A stretch of DNA of 64,000 bases from Io17-Chloro-G2 sp965226825 (GTDB lineage: Bacteria; Chloroflexota; Dehalococcoidia; Lucifugimonadales; UBA3495): contig CBDDED010000003.1 of assembly GCA_965226825.1 (NCBI GenBank), forward strand, positions 3,100,001-3,164,000, read 5' to 3'. Positions 33,862 to 43,703 of this stretch are shown in pieces; the first letter of the stretch is position 1; the number at the start of each line of letters is the position of its first letter. The position numbers and the translations under genes are program-made. The notes beneath the pieces were generated by a model. That model saw nothing but the letters and a program-made list of their open reading frames with translations. It did not search any database and had not been told where the DNA came from.

Positions 33862-33937
33862 TGGTCGGGGTGAGTGGACTCGAACCACCGGCCTCTTCGT
33901 CCCGAACGAAGCGCGCTAGCCACTGCGCTACACCCCG
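33862..33937 (-). tRNA. tRNA-Pro (anticodon CGG)
   Basis: The minus strand folds into a complete cloverleaf: acceptor CGGGGTG with CACCCCG, D stem GCGC/GCGC, anticodon stem CTTCG/CGAAG with loop TTCGGGA (anticodon CGG), variable loop AGGCC, T arm GGTGG-TTCGAGT-CCACT. Discriminator A is at 33865 and an encoded CCA occupies 33862-33864. It reads proline CCG codons. Confidence 0.97.
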
Positions 33938-33986
33938 AGCCTGGCAGTTTAACCAGGCGCTATTATACGCCAATCCGGGGGTCTTT

Positions 33987-34056
33987 TTACCACAGGGAGC
34001 GCAGAGGTTTTTGGTCAGTAGACGTAATCCAAAAGACTCTGCACTCTCAGTGGTAA
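33987..34056. repeat. Inverted repeat downstream of the TlpA-like gene
   Basis: TTACCACAGGGAGCGCAGAG (33987-34006) faces CTCTGCACTCTCAGTGGTAA (34037-34056) with a 30-nt loop. The arm matches the ACCACAGAG repeat at 29195. It may serve as a terminator for the minus-strand lipoprotein gene that stops at 34071. Confidence 0.55.
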
Positions 34057-34070
34057 CTTGACCGCCATTC

Positions 34071-34664
34071 CTAGCCCTGCGGTTCCAGCATCATTTGGAC
34101 CTTCTCTTCCAGGACTTCCCGGTCCAGCACTCCGGTCCACCGTTCGAAGATTGAGCCGTCGGCGTTGATGAACACCGTGGTTGGCATCCCGATCACCTTG
34201 TAGTTCGGGATTACGTCGGCGTCGTTAGTGAATCCGGCAGGGTAGGTGATATTCAAATCCCGCAGCAGGTTTTCCGCGTCGCCCTGGGAACCCAACCCCA
34301 TGAATTGGCCGATGTCCACGCCCACCAGCGTTGCATCCTCCTTGTTCTCGTCGTAAAAGGCCTGCAGGTCCGGCATTTCTGCCCGGCAAGGGGGACACAA
34401 ACCGGCCCAGAAATTCAGCACCACCGGTTTGCCTTTGAGGTCGCTAATTTGGAGTTCGTCACCCGCTGGAAAGCCTTCACCTTGGAATAGCGTAAATGCT
34501 AAATCGGGAGCCGGTTCCCCGGGACTGCTGCACGCCAACGCCAGCATCATCATCAGAGCGCCCAAGGCGGGTAGGACGATCCAGCGTTTCCGGTACTCCA
34601 GGGGTTGCCTGGGGACATTGACATCAATCCAAGTATCTGGGCGTCCTGAGGACGGTCCGGTCAT
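34071..34664 (-). CDS. TlpA/ResA-like thiol-disulfide oxidoreductase lipoprotein
   Basis: A 197-residue protein. After a hydrophobic helix (WIVLPALGALMMMLALAC) a lipobox LALAC would be lipidated, placing the protein outside the cell membrane. The thioredoxin-fold domain has NFWAGLCPPCRAEMPDL with CPPC active site, and the cis-Pro in IGMPTTVFIN. TlpA/ResA proteins reduce apocytochrome or other extracytoplasmic disulfides. An N-terminal stretch of about 25 residues before the helix is longer than usual, so a downstream start cannot be excluded. Confidence 0.9.
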   Translation of the reverse strand: MTGPSSGRPDTWIDVNVPRQPLEYRKRWIVLPALGALMMMLALACSSPGEPAPDLAFTLFQGEGFPAGDELQISDLKGKPVVLNFWAGLCPPCRAEMPDLQAFYDENKEDATLVGVDIGQFMGLGSQGDAENLLRDLNITYPAGFTNDADVIPNYKVIGMPTTVFINADGSIFERWTGVLDREVLEEKVQMMLEPQG

Positions 34665-34746
34665 ACTCGCTGCTCTCCCTGTGTGAAGGTATGCGCCGCC
34701 GTTGGGTAACCGGCGGATACCCCGGATAGCTTCACGTCAGATAGCC

Positions 34747-37700
34747 TCACGTTCTCGGGGCTACGGCCAGGTCCTTGAGGCTCTGTTGAAACACCTGCAA
34801 TCGTTCGATGACCAGGGTCAGCCTGGACAGCCACTGCTTTCCCAACTGTCGCATGGACAGGTGAATCTGCTGATTACCGACTTTGGCTGCCGGGCCGAGG
34901 GCTTTTTCCAATGGAATCCTTGCTCCTCCGATTGGTACGGCCAGGGAAAGGGCAATGGATTCACTATCATGAGTTATCGACTGGATCCCCACCGAGCCGG
35001 CCAGCGCCCGCAGGGCGGCCAACTTCAGGAGCGATTCCGTTTCATCCGGCAGCGGGCCGAACCGGTCGCGAAGCTCCTCCTGAAGCGCCTTTACCTCGCC
35101 GCGGCCCCTTATCTTGGCGATCCTTTGGTACACCGCCAGCCGCGTGGGGAGATGCGCGATGTAGCTTTCCGGAATCTGGGCCGGTTCCGGCAGTTCCACC
35201 CGGGGGAACCCGGATTCCTCCGTTGTGGACGGCTGGGGCCCCTGTTCCTGCGACGCTTTCAGCTGGTCGACGGCCTCTTGCAGCAACTGGCTGTAAAGAC
35301 TGAGGCCCACGTCATAAATGTGGCCGCTTTGGGCGCCGCCCAGCAGGTTCCCCGCCCCTCGAATTTCCAGGTCTCGCATGGCGATGCGGAATCCGGACCC
35401 CAACTCGGATGCTTCCAGGATTGCCTGGATGCGCCTTTCGGCTGCTTCGGTGATGCGGCGGCCCTTCGGCAGCAACAGGTAGGCGTAGGCCCGGTGCTCT
35501 CCTCGCCCGACTCGACCCCTTAGCTGGTAAAGCTGGGATAGGCCGAACCGGTCGGCCCGGTCCAGAATCAGGGTGTTGACGTTGGGCATGTCCAGGCCGG
35601 ACTCGATGATGGTGGTGCACACCAGGATGTCGGCCTCGCCCGCAGCAAAGGCCATCATGACGTCTTCCAGGTCCGACTCAGGCATCTGGCCGTGGCCGAC
35701 CAGGATCCGGGCTTGCGGCACCAACTCGGCCAGTTGGGCTGCGGTTTGCCCGATGGTTCGTACCCGGTTATGCAGAAAGAACAACTGCCCGTTTCGTTCC
35801 AGTTCCCGGAGAATCGCCTCCTTGATAACGTCCTCGCTGTACTCGGAGGCGAAGGTCTTGACCGGAAGCCGCGCCTCTGGAGGCGTGTCCATGGTGCTCA
35901 AATCTCTTATGCCGGAAAGGGCCTGGTTCAGCGTTCGGGGGATGGGCGTTGCGCTCAGCGTCAACACATCCACCTCCCGGCGCAACTGAACCAGTCGTTC
36001 TTTGTGGGCCACGCCAAAGCGCTGCTCTTCATCCACCACCGCCAGGCCCAGGTTCTTGAAACCAATGTCCTTTTGCAGCAACCGGTGGGTGCCGATCACA
36101 ATATCTACGTCGCCGGACTTGAGGCCCGCAACCACTTCTTCCTGTTCCTTGGGCGTTCGGAAGCGGCTGAGGACCTCCACCCTGACCGGGTAGGGGCTGA
36201 GACGCTCGCTGAACGTGGCGTAGTGCTGCTGAGCAAGGACGGTGGTCGGCACCAGGATCCCAACCTGAAACCCATCATTAACTGCCTTGAACGCCGCCCT
36301 CAGGGCCACTTCGGTTTTTCCATAGCCAACGTCGCCGCAGATCAGGCGGTCCATGGGCTTGGCCTCTTCCATGTCGGTTTTGACCTGGTCGATGGCCCGG
36401 GATTGGTCCGGGGTCTCTTCGAAGGGAAATGCGTCTTCCAACTCTTGCTGCCAGGTGGTGTCGGGGCTGAAGTCGTGACCTTGTGCGGTCTGGCGAGCGG
36501 CATGGAGTTTCAACAAGTCCTCGGCCAGTTCCCGGGTTGCGCCCTTGACCTTTTCTTTGATCCTGGCCCATTCTGCCGTGTTGAGCCGGGTCAACGCTGG
36601 GGACTGGTCTTGAGCGCCGATGTAGGAAGAGACCCGGTCCAGGTGGTCTGTGGGCACGTACAGCTTGTCTTTGTCGGCGTACTCCAGGACCAGGTACTCT
36701 TTGTCGTCGGAGTCTCCGGATGTCAGGTCGTCCCCGAGGCGCGTCGTCCCGGCGAACCTGGCCACCCCGTGGTCCACGTGGACCACGAAGCTGCCCGGGA
36801 CCAGGTCCGAAAGCACGATATCGGGCCCTCCCTCAGCTTTCCTGGTGCGGCGGTAGCGGCGTTCTTTAACCGTCCCGAACAATTCCGCGTCGGTGAGCAG
36901 GGCCAGGGAGCGCAACCCGTCCCCGGCCTCCCCGGGAGCCGGACTGGTTTCCTGGGCGCCATTCAACTGGACTACCCATCCTTCGGGCAGGGAACCGGCC
37001 AGGACGCGCATAACGCCGGGTTCTACGGGCTCCGCAATGTCTTCGGTGATGGTGGCTCCGACCCCTTGCTGCTCCAGGATGTCGGCCAGCCGGCGGGCGT
37101 GCTGGGTGACTGCAACTACCGACGCGCCTTCAAGCTGATATCGACGGACGTCGGCGGCCAACTGCTCCAGCCTGCCATAGTAGGGCGGAGAGGGCTGGAA
37201 AATTTGGTCCTCACTTTCGTGGACCCAACTTTGCAGGGAAATGCGCCGGTGGCCCTCCATGGTGTCCTGAAACCGGTTCCACGGTTGATACGGCGGGGGG
37301 AAATTGCCCGGCAACTCACCGCGCTCCTCCCGTGTTTCCCGCATCCGTTGGAACCTGTCCTCCAATTCCAGGGCTTCGGCCTCGACCTGCCCGGCCCTTT
37401 CCAGGATCAGGAATCCGTTGGCCGGCAGGTACTCCAACAGGCTCGACTCGTTTAGCAGCCCGTTGTAGAACGACAGGGTTTCCGAGTTGGGCGCTGAAGA
37501 CAGTGAAGCCAGCTCGTCTTCAATTCGGTCCCGGGTCTCGCCGGAACAGCGCGCGTAGTCCAGCCGCGCGATGCGCGTCTCCAGGGAGGCCGCGTGGACC
37601 AACCCCGGCAATTGCTCCCGGGCGGGAATCAGGGTCACCGAGCCGGCGTCGGCTACCGAACGCTGAGTGTGGGGGTCAAACGTCCGGATTGTGTCCACCT

Positions 37701-38370
37701 GGTCGTCCCACAGTTCTATCCGGAAAGGCAAGACTGCGTCGGTAGGAAAGACGTCGATGATCCCGCCCCGGTGGCTGAACGAACCCGGCGATTCCACCAA
37801 CGCCTCGTGCCGGTAACCTAGTTCGACCCAACTATTAAGCATTTGGCCAAGGCCGATTCGCTGCTCCAGGGACACGCAAGCGGTGGCCAAGGGGTTGCCG
37901 GCAGACACCGGGCTTGCGTTCAAACCGGGGTTGAAAACGGAAGGCGGCAGGGTCAACCGGAGGGCAGCGCCCACCGAGGCGACTACCAGCGGCGGCGATT
38001 GAGTCGGGCCGACCTCTCCGTCCGGGGAGCCGGCCAAAGCGGCCAGGGCGGCCAGCCGCTGGTTGCCGGTATGGGCGTCTACGGACAGCCGTTCAAAGGG
38101 AAGCACCTCGGGTTCCGGCAGCAGGTAGGTCGGGGAGTCCTCTCCCAGATAGGTTTGAAGGTGGTCGTGGAGACGCCGGGCGTCTTCCGGCCTGGGCGTC
38201 AGCACCAGAATCGGGGCTCGCAGAGTGCGCCAGAGGGACCCGATGTAGGCCGGTCTGGCCCCTTGGCGAACGGTAATGGGAGAGGGATCTTGGAGACTGG
38301 TGAGGGTTGCCACATGGCGGCGGAACGCGGGATGGGCACCGATCACCGGCAGAATTCCGGATAAAGACAT
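34747..38370 (-). CDS. mfd: Transcription-repair coupling factor Mfd
   Basis: A 1207-residue SF2 translocase that pushes stalled RNA polymerase off DNA and recruits UvrA. It has the UvrB-like N-terminal region (LLPEPEVLPFERLSVDAHTG), the RNA-polymerase-interacting CarD-like domain (LVPGSFVVHVDHGVARFAG), helicase motif I GDVGYGKTEVALRA, motif II DEEQRFG, motif III LSATPIPRTL, motif VI QLRGRVGRGEHRAYAYL and the C-terminal TRCF domain (ELPEPAQIPESYI). Long frames on the other strand over this gene are composition shadows. It is divergent from proB. Confidence 0.97.
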   Translation of the reverse strand: MSLSGILPVIGAHPAFRRHVATLTSLQDPSPITVRQGARPAYIGSLWRTLRAPILVLTPRPEDARRLHDHLQTYLGEDSPTYLLPEPEVLPFERLSVDAHTGNQRLAALAALAGSPDGEVGPTQSPPLVVASVGAALRLTLPPSVFNPGLNASPVSAGNPLATACVSLEQRIGLGQMLNSWVELGYRHEALVESPGSFSHRGGIIDVFPTDAVLPFRIELWDDQVDTIRTFDPHTQRSVADAGSVTLIPAREQLPGLVHAASLETRIARLDYARCSGETRDRIEDELASLSSAPNSETLSFYNGLLNESSLLEYLPANGFLILERAGQVEAEALELEDRFQRMRETREERGELPGNFPPPYQPWNRFQDTMEGHRRISLQSWVHESEDQIFQPSPPYYGRLEQLAADVRRYQLEGASVVAVTQHARRLADILEQQGVGATITEDIAEPVEPGVMRVLAGSLPEGWVVQLNGAQETSPAPGEAGDGLRSLALLTDAELFGTVKERRYRRTRKAEGGPDIVLSDLVPGSFVVHVDHGVARFAGTTRLGDDLTSGDSDDKEYLVLEYADKDKLYVPTDHLDRVSSYIGAQDQSPALTRLNTAEWARIKEKVKGATRELAEDLLKLHAARQTAQGHDFSPDTTWQQELEDAFPFEETPDQSRAIDQVKTDMEEAKPMDRLICGDVGYGKTEVALRAAFKAVNDGFQVGILVPTTVLAQQHYATFSERLSPYPVRVEVLSRFRTPKEQEEVVAGLKSGDVDIVIGTHRLLQKDIGFKNLGLAVVDEEQRFGVAHKERLVQLRREVDVLTLSATPIPRTLNQALSGIRDLSTMDTPPEARLPVKTFASEYSEDVIKEAILRELERNGQLFFLHNRVRTIGQTAAQLAELVPQARILVGHGQMPESDLEDVMMAFAAGEADILVCTTIIESGLDMPNVNTLILDRADRFGLSQLYQLRGRVGRGEHRAYAYLLLPKGRRITEAAERRIQAILEASELGSGFRIAMRDLEIRGAGNLLGGAQSGHIYDVGLSLYSQLLQEAVDQLKASQEQGPQPSTTEESGFPRVELPEPAQIPESYIAHLPTRLAVYQRIAKIRGRGEVKALQEELRDRFGPLPDETESLLKLAALRALAGSVGIQSITHDSESIALSLAVPIGGARIPLEKALGPAAKVGNQQIHLSMRQLGKQWLSRLTLVIERLQVFQQSLKDLAVAPRT

Positions 38371-38531
38371 TGACTAGGCTATTACTCCCGGTACAAAACA
38401 GTCGGTGCAATTCGACGGTTTCAACGGTAAACTCGCAAAGGGGCTCGCCGTCAGCGGCAGCCCCGTGCAAGTAATTGTACTAGTCACCGGCATTTTCGCA
38501 CAAGGAGCCTCCGGCTTTGCCTCCTATCTCG

Positions 38532-38540
38532 CGTGCTATA
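38532..38540 (+). promoter_or_regulatory. Extended -10 promoter for proB
   Basis: TG-C-TATAAT (38532-38540), 92 nt before the proB ATG, in the divergent region between mfd and proB. Confidence 0.6.
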
Positions 38541-38632
38541 ATGATGGCCGGCCAGCCAAACCCCTCATCGCATGACTAGTCTGTCAAATTGCCCGCCCCT
38601 TGGTTATCCCTCGCTCGTCTGCTGAAAGCGCC

Positions 38633-39811
38633 ATGGCTTCAAAGGCCCCCTCTCTAAAACCGATTTATCGCCGCGTCGTGATCAAAGTCGGCACCAGCTT
38701 GTTGACGTTGGGGTCCGGCGACCATGGCCTTAACCGGGAAATAATCGCCGACCTGGTCCGCCAGATATGCCTGCTTCGAGACCAGGGCGTCGAGGCGCTG
38801 CTGGTGACTTCGGGGGCCGTCGCCGCCGGGCGGGAAGCCCTGGAATCTAGGCCGCGAAGCTCAAGCTCGTCGGGCCGCAGGCGGGTTCTGGCAGGACATG
38901 ACATCCGCTCCCGGCAGGTGATGGCCGCCGTGGGGCAGAGCAGATTGATGCATGCCTACCAGGAGATGTTCGGTGGCCGGGGCCACATGGTGGCGCAAAC
39001 CCTGCTGACCATCAATGACCTTACTGACCGCCAGGCCTACCTCAACGTGGGAAACACCCTGACCGGATTGCTGGAACTGGGCGTAATTCCCATTCTGAAC
39101 GAAAACGACGTTGTGGCAGTGGACGAGATCGGCGAGGTTTTCGGGGACAACGACCGCTTATCCGCCCTGGTCGCCAACCTGGTGGATGCTGATCTCCTAG
39201 TCATTTTGACCGACACCGACGGTCTTTATACCGCCGATCCCAATCTGGACCCCTCCGCCGAGTTGATACCCGAAGTCAACCGGGTGAATGAAGACATCAT
39301 GGCGTTGGCTGGCAAGAATTTTAACCCCTGGGCCAGGGGCGGCATGCCGACCAAAATTGATGCCGCCCGGTTGGTCACGTCTTCCGGGATGGCAATGGTG
39401 ATGTGCCGCGGTTCCGCGGAGGACGCAGTGTTGAAAGCAGCGCAGGGGCAGCCCATCGGCACCTTGTTCCACCCGGCCGCAGGAAAGCTGGAAGCCCGGA
39501 AACGCTGGATGTTGGGAGGAATCACCGTTCGCGGTGAGGTGGTGGTGGATGTGGGAGCCGCCCGGGCGTTGGGCCAGAAGCACGGCAGTCTCCTGCCCGC
39601 GGGCATAAAATCGGTCAATGGGAGTTTTCAACGCGGCGACATCGTATATATTCTGGGCCCGGAGGGCGGCCGCATTGCCTGCGGAATCGCCAACTACCAA
39701 TCGGCGGACGTTGCCCGCATCCAGGGCGTAAAATCGGACAACATCCTTCCCATACTGGGTTACCACTACGGTGAAGAAGTAGTGCACCGGAATAACCTGG
39801 TGCTGTTGTAA
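38633..39811 (+). CDS. proB: Glutamate 5-kinase (ProB)
   Basis: First step of proline synthesis. The amino-acid kinase domain shows VVIKVGTSLLT, LLVTSGAVAAGRE, NVGNTLTGLLELGVIPILNE and FGDNDRLSALVANLV; RGGMPTKIDAARLVTSSG closes it. A C-terminal PUA domain (about 285-385, GSFQRGDIVYILGPEGG) makes it the long, 392-residue form. An Arg/Ser-rich insert (RPRSSSSSGRRR) near residue 75 is unusual. ATG 38633 is taken as start; a TTG 33 bp upstream is possible. proA follows. Confidence 0.96.
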   Translation: MASKAPSLKPIYRRVVIKVGTSLLTLGSGDHGLNREIIADLVRQICLLRDQGVEALLVTSGAVAAGREALESRPRSSSSSGRRRVLAGHDIRSRQVMAAVGQSRLMHAYQEMFGGRGHMVAQTLLTINDLTDRQAYLNVGNTLTGLLELGVIPILNENDVVAVDEIGEVFGDNDRLSALVANLVDADLLVILTDTDGLYTADPNLDPSAELIPEVNRVNEDIMALAGKNFNPWARGGMPTKIDAARLVTSSGMAMVMCRGSAEDAVLKAAQGQPIGTLFHPAAGKLEARKRWMLGGITVRGEVVVDVGAARALGQKHGSLLPAGIKSVNGSFQRGDIVYILGPEGGRIACGIANYQSADVARIQGVKSDNILPILGYHYGEEVVHRNNLVLL

Positions 39812-39945
39812 ACAGCGTTCCCCTGGGGGATTGGAAGTTAGCAATCCCACAGAGTCTAATCACAGGTTGATTTCTAAATGTCAGCCGGCGTACCGGTGAT
39901 ATCGGCCCGATGGCGGAAACCCGCCGGAAGTCTTACAGGAGCGAA

Positions 39946-41220
39946 ATGGCCACCACCGTCGAAGAACTTATAGTCATGGGGCAGGCGGCCAAGGCTGCGG
40001 CTCGGCAACTGGCCAGAACGCCCACCCAGGTCAAAAACCAGGCGTTGCTGAACATCGCCGACGCCCTGGAACTCAACCAGGGAAAGCTGCTGGTTGAGAA
40101 TGAGAGGGACTACCAGGCGGCCAAATCCGGCGGCCTCAGCGAGGCGATGCTGGACCGGCTACAGCTTACTTCCGGCCGCATTGATGGCATGGCCCGCGAC
40201 CTGCGGCAGGTGGCCGCGCTGCCGGACCCGGTTGGCGAGACCATCGAGACCAGTAACCTGCCCAACGGATTGCGCCTCGACCGGCGGCGCGTCCCCCTGG
40301 GAGTTATCGGCAGCATTTATGAAAGCCGTCCCAACGTTACCGTGGACATTGCCGGGTTGGCGCTGAAATCCGGCAACGCGTGCATTCTCAGAGGCGGGCG
40401 GGAGAGTATCTGGTCCAACCTCGCTCTTTCCAACCTGATCCGTGAAGCAATCGGGCAGGCCGGGGTTGTCAAGGATGCCGTTCAGGTCGTGGACAATCCG
40501 GACCGGGCTTTGGTGGACGCCATGCTCCAGATGAAGGAGTACATCGACCTCCTGGTTCCCCGCGGCGGGGCCGACCTGATCCGGTTGGTGCGGGAGAGGG
40601 CCTCCATGCCGTCGGTTACCGGGGGAATAGGGGTTTGCCACACGTACGTGGATGCCGCCGCCGACCTGGAGCAGGCCTCCGCCATTGTTTATAACGCAAA
40701 AGTCCGGCGCCCCAGCATTTGCAATGCTTTGGATACACTGCTGGTCCATTCAGACGTGGCCCCCCGCTTTTTGCCGCTGGCCGCCCAGGGACTCGCCGCG
40801 GCCGGTGTGGAGTTGCATTGCGACCACCGGGCATTGAGCATGCTAGGCCCGCAGCACGGTCTGAACGCCGTCCCCGCCGGCGAGGACGACTGGGGCCGGG
40901 AATTCCTAGCCTTGATAGCCGCTGTTAAGGTGGTTGACTCGTTGGACGAGGCCCTGGCCCACATCGAGGAATATGGCTCGGGGCATTCCGAGGCCATCGT
41001 CACCGAGGACTACTCCGCTGCCATGCGGTTTGTCGACGAGACCGATGCGGCGGCGGTTTACGTGAACGCCAGCACCCAGTTCACCGATGGCGGGCAGTTC
41101 GGTATGGGCGCGGAAATCGGTATCAGCACCCAAAAGTTCCATGCCCGCGGCCCCATGGGACTGAAGGAACTGACCTCTTACAAATGGGTAGTCATGGGCA
41201 ACGGGCAGGTCCGGGAGTAA
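39946..41220 (+). CDS. proA: Gamma-glutamyl phosphate reductase (ProA)
   Basis: Second step of proline synthesis, NADPH-dependent reduction of glutamyl phosphate. The 424-residue enzyme has PLGVIGSIYESRPNVTVDIA, the GNACILRGG block, and the catalytic Cys in VRRPSICNALDTLLV; the C-terminal FTDGGQFGMGAEIGIST and GPMGLKELTSYKW are diagnostic. ATG 39946 is supported by AGGAG 4-5 nt upstream; an upstream ATG at 39910 lacks one. It is 134 bp after proB. Confidence 0.96.
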   Translation: MATTVEELIVMGQAAKAAARQLARTPTQVKNQALLNIADALELNQGKLLVENERDYQAAKSGGLSEAMLDRLQLTSGRIDGMARDLRQVAALPDPVGETIETSNLPNGLRLDRRRVPLGVIGSIYESRPNVTVDIAGLALKSGNACILRGGRESIWSNLALSNLIREAIGQAGVVKDAVQVVDNPDRALVDAMLQMKEYIDLLVPRGGADLIRLVRERASMPSVTGGIGVCHTYVDAAADLEQASAIVYNAKVRRPSICNALDTLLVHSDVAPRFLPLAAQGLAAAGVELHCDHRALSMLGPQHGLNAVPAGEDDWGREFLALIAAVKVVDSLDEALAHIEEYGSGHSEAIVTEDYSAAMRFVDETDAAAVYVNASTQFTDGGQFGMGAEIGISTQKFHARGPMGLKELTSYKWVVMGNGQVRE

Positions 41221-41234
41221 TCGGGAGGCGGGTA

Positions 41235-41543
41235 TTGGCCGGTTTTAGATTCGAAAGGGAGGTCAGGACGCCTCACTCCGAGGCGTACACTATCCACGAG
41301 CAGGACCGGGCCGTCGGCCGGGTTGACATCCACTTTACCGAGGATCTGGTTCACGTGGCTGTGGCGGTGGACGAGAGCCTGACCCAGGACTCCATTCAGG
41401 AGATCATCGACAGTATCGACAAAGACCTGCTGGACGCCGTGGGAGTCACCCGGGAGGGTTTCGTGGTCCACGTATTCCAGGGAAGGGAAACCGGCGTATT
41501 CAGTGATGATGAAAGGTTCGGAGAAAACGGCAGCGAGGGTTAG
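41235..41543 (+). CDS. Conserved hypothetical protein after proA (102 aa)
   Basis: Unrecognised small acidic protein. The sequence AYTIHEQDRAVGRVDIHFTED followed by VAVAVDESLTQ and EIIDSIDKDLLDAVG suggests a small alpha-beta fold of strands and one helix, and FVVHVFQGRETGVFSDDE a last strand with an acidic tail. TTG 41235 has GGGAGG 7 nt upstream. It is 14 bp after proA, so co-transcribed, and its stop overlaps the convergent transketolase gene by 4 bp. Confidence 0.7.
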   Translation: MAGFRFEREVRTPHSEAYTIHEQDRAVGRVDIHFTEDLVHVAVAVDESLTQDSIQEIIDSIDKDLLDAVGVTREGFVVHVFQGRETGVFSDDERFGENGSEG

Positions 41544-42490
41544 CCGCTCTTGCGTTTCAGCGCCCTTTCCGCCGCGTCGCGGACGCCCTCAGCGGTGAGG
41601 CCCGCTTTCGCCATTAGCTCTTCAGGCTTGCCCGACTCGGCATAACCCCTCAGCGCCACCATCTCCAGCGGAACTGGATGACCCTGGCCCAGCGCCTGGC
41701 CCACGATGCTGCCCAGCCCGCCGTGAATGTAGTGTTCCTCGGCGGTAACGATGGCTCCGGTCTCCCTTGCCGCGGTCAGAATGGTGGCCTCGTCGGCGGG
41801 AGCAAGAGTGTGCATGTTAATCACCCTGGCCTGAATTCCGGACTGGGCCAACAAGTCGGCGGCATCCAGGCTCACCGAAACCATTACTCCGGTGGCGATG
41901 AGAGTGACGTCATTCCCTTGTCGCATAACCTCGGCGCGGCCCGGTGTGAACACGTAATCTCCGTCATGGACCACCGGCGTAGCCGCACGGGGCAGCCGGA
42001 TGTACATGGGGCCGTCCAACGCCGCCGCCGCTCGCACCGCCTGGGCGGTTTCCACCGAGTCGGACGGGCAAATCACGGAAAAGCCCGGCAGCGAGCAGGC
42101 CAATGCCAGGTCCTCTATGCCCTGGGCGGACATTCCGTCTTCGCCGGTCAGAATCCCGGCGTGGGTGCAAACAAGCTTGAGGTTGAGGTGTGGTTGGGCC
42201 ACCAGCACCCTGAGCTGATCGAAGGGGCGTCCCACGCCGAATACGGCAAAGGTGCTGACGAAGGGGATCTTGCCGGAGGCGGCCAGGCCGGCCCCCACTG
42301 CGATCAGGTTTTGCTCCGACGGGCCGAAGTCAAAGAACCGGTCAGGGTGTTGGTCCCGCCAGAGATGGGTGAAAACGGAGACGTTTAAATCGCCTCCCAA
42401 CACCACGATGTCCGGGTGGTCCTCGGCCATGTCCAGCAGGGTCCTACCGTAGGTCTCCCGGTTAGAGACCATCTCCCTGGCGGCCGCCAT
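41540..42490 (-). CDS. Transketolase, C-terminal subunit
   Basis: A 316-residue protein made of the pyrimidine-binding and C-terminal domains of transketolase: VVLGGDLNVSVFTH, DFGPSEQNLIAVGAGLAASG (with the Glu that activates thiamine diphosphate), HAGILTGEDGMSAQGIEDLA and the C-terminal EEHYIHGGLGSIVG. Split transketolases, in which two genes encode one enzyme, are common in archaea and Chloroflexota. The start overlaps the stop of the N-terminal subunit gene by one base (TAATG). Confidence 0.94.
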   Translation of the reverse strand: MAAAREMVSNRETYGRTLLDMAEDHPDIVVLGGDLNVSVFTHLWRDQHPDRFFDFGPSEQNLIAVGAGLAASGKIPFVSTFAVFGVGRPFDQLRVLVAQPHLNLKLVCTHAGILTGEDGMSAQGIEDLALACSLPGFSVICPSDSVETAQAVRAAAALDGPMYIRLPRAATPVVHDGDYVFTPGRAEVMRQGNDVTLIATGVMVSVSLDAADLLAQSGIQARVINMHTLAPADEATILTAARETGAIVTAEEHYIHGGLGSIVGQALGQGHPVPLEMVALRGYAESGKPEELMAKAGLTAEGVRDAAERALKRKSG

Positions 42491-43368
42491 TAGGCTAACT
42501 CCTGCATGGCCCGGTCAAATTCTTCCTGGTTGGGGGCCCTTCCGTGGAAACCCGGGTTGTTTTCCATGAAAGAAACTCCCTTTCCTTTGATGGTGTGGGC
42601 GATGATTACGGTGGGGCGGGTGCGTCGCTTTTGCGCCTTGCCCAGGGTTTCCAACATCGACGTGAAGTCGTGCCCCGGGGTTTCCAGGACCCTCCAGCCG
42701 AAGGCCCGCCATTTCGCCGCCAGAGGCTCCAATTTCATCACGTCATCGGTGAAACGGTCGTTTTGGATGCGGTTCCGGTCCACCACCGCGATCAGGTTGG
42801 TTACACCGTGGTGCGAGGCAGCCATTGCGGCTTCCCAGATCTCGCCTTCATCACATTCGCCGTCACCCAAGACGGCGTACACCAGGTAGTCCTTTTGGCT
42901 GAGGCGGGCGGCCAGGGCACACCCCAGCGCGAATGACAGGCCCATACCCAGGGAGCCCGAGTTCATCTCTACGCCTGGGGTCATTGGGTGCGCGTGACCC
43001 TGCAGTCGGCTGTTTAGTCTTCGGAAAGTGGATAACTCTTCCCTGGGGATGTAGCCCGCCCTGGCGAGCACCGCATACAGGCCTGGAGAGGCGTGGCCCT
43101 TGCTCAGGATCAGCCGGTCCCGGTCTGGCCAGGCGGGGTTGCTCGGGTCGTGGCGCATTACGCGGAAGTACAGGGAAATCAGAATTTCCATCTCGGAAAG
43201 AGAGCCGCCCGGATGACCGCTCCCCGCATCAAAAATCGTCTTGATGGCGTCGCGGCGAATTTCCCGGGCCATGGTTTCCAACTCTGGGATGGTAAAACGG
43301 GGCGCTCCGAAGCGCCCGTTGAAGGTGGACGAAGTCATTCCGGCAACCGGCTTGGAGGATGTCGCCAA
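42490..43368 (-). CDS. Transketolase, N-terminal subunit
   Basis: A 292-residue thiamine-diphosphate-binding subunit. Landmarks are DAGSGHPGGSLSEMEILISL, LSKGHASPGLYAVLARAG, GSLGMGLSFALGCALAARL and the cofactor motif GDGECDEGEIWEAA ending in VVDRNRIQND. TTG 43368 (GGGAGG 4 nt upstream) is the preferred start; ATG 43338 is possible. Longer frames are excluded because the likely promoter lies inside them at 43463-43492. It moves two-carbon units in the pentose phosphate pathway with the downstream subunit. Confidence 0.93.
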   Translation of the reverse strand: MATSSKPVAGMTSSTFNGRFGAPRFTIPELETMAREIRRDAIKTIFDAGSGHPGGSLSEMEILISLYFRVMRHDPSNPAWPDRDRLILSKGHASPGLYAVLARAGYIPREELSTFRRLNSRLQGHAHPMTPGVEMNSGSLGMGLSFALGCALAARLSQKDYLVYAVLGDGECDEGEIWEAAMAASHHGVTNLIAVVDRNRIQNDRFTDDVMKLEPLAAKWRAFGWRVLETPGHDFTSMLETLGKAQKRRTRPTVIIAHTIKGKGVSFMENNPGFHGRAPNQEEFDRAMQELA

Positions 43369-43462
43369 GTTTCCTCCCTGAACTGAGAAATTTGGGCAGC
43401 GGCCCTGAAAATGCCCTACGTCCGAGAACAGCGGGATATTTGAGGCTGGTTCCGGCGCGCCA

Positions 43463-43492
43463 ATTATATTCCTGAGTCCTTTGGAGTGTCTA
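43463..43492 (-). promoter_or_regulatory. Promoter of the split transketolase operon
   Basis: On the minus strand TAGACA (43487-43492), 18-nt spacer, TATAAT (43463-43468), about 95 nt before the TTG start. Confidence 0.6.
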
Positions 43493-43703
43493 GCCAAGCC
43501 GGTTGCATTCCAAGAGTATTCGACGGCCGTACCTCGTCGTTACCGACACGAAGTGAAAGGCGGGGCTGTGGGAGTTCTTGGTTCACCGTTGGTACGGGAA
43601 CGATGGCTGGATGGGGCCAAGGTCCCGACTCCATAGCGTTGTGTCATTTTGCGTCACGCGGGGATGAAGGGAAAAATGAGAAGTGCCCAGAAAATTGTCG
43701 TGA

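Noticed and set aside
35692..37455. Long plus-strand frame of 587 codons over mfd
   Set aside because: It lies antisense to a complete, well-conserved mfd and reflects the GC-rich codon pattern; no recognisable motif.
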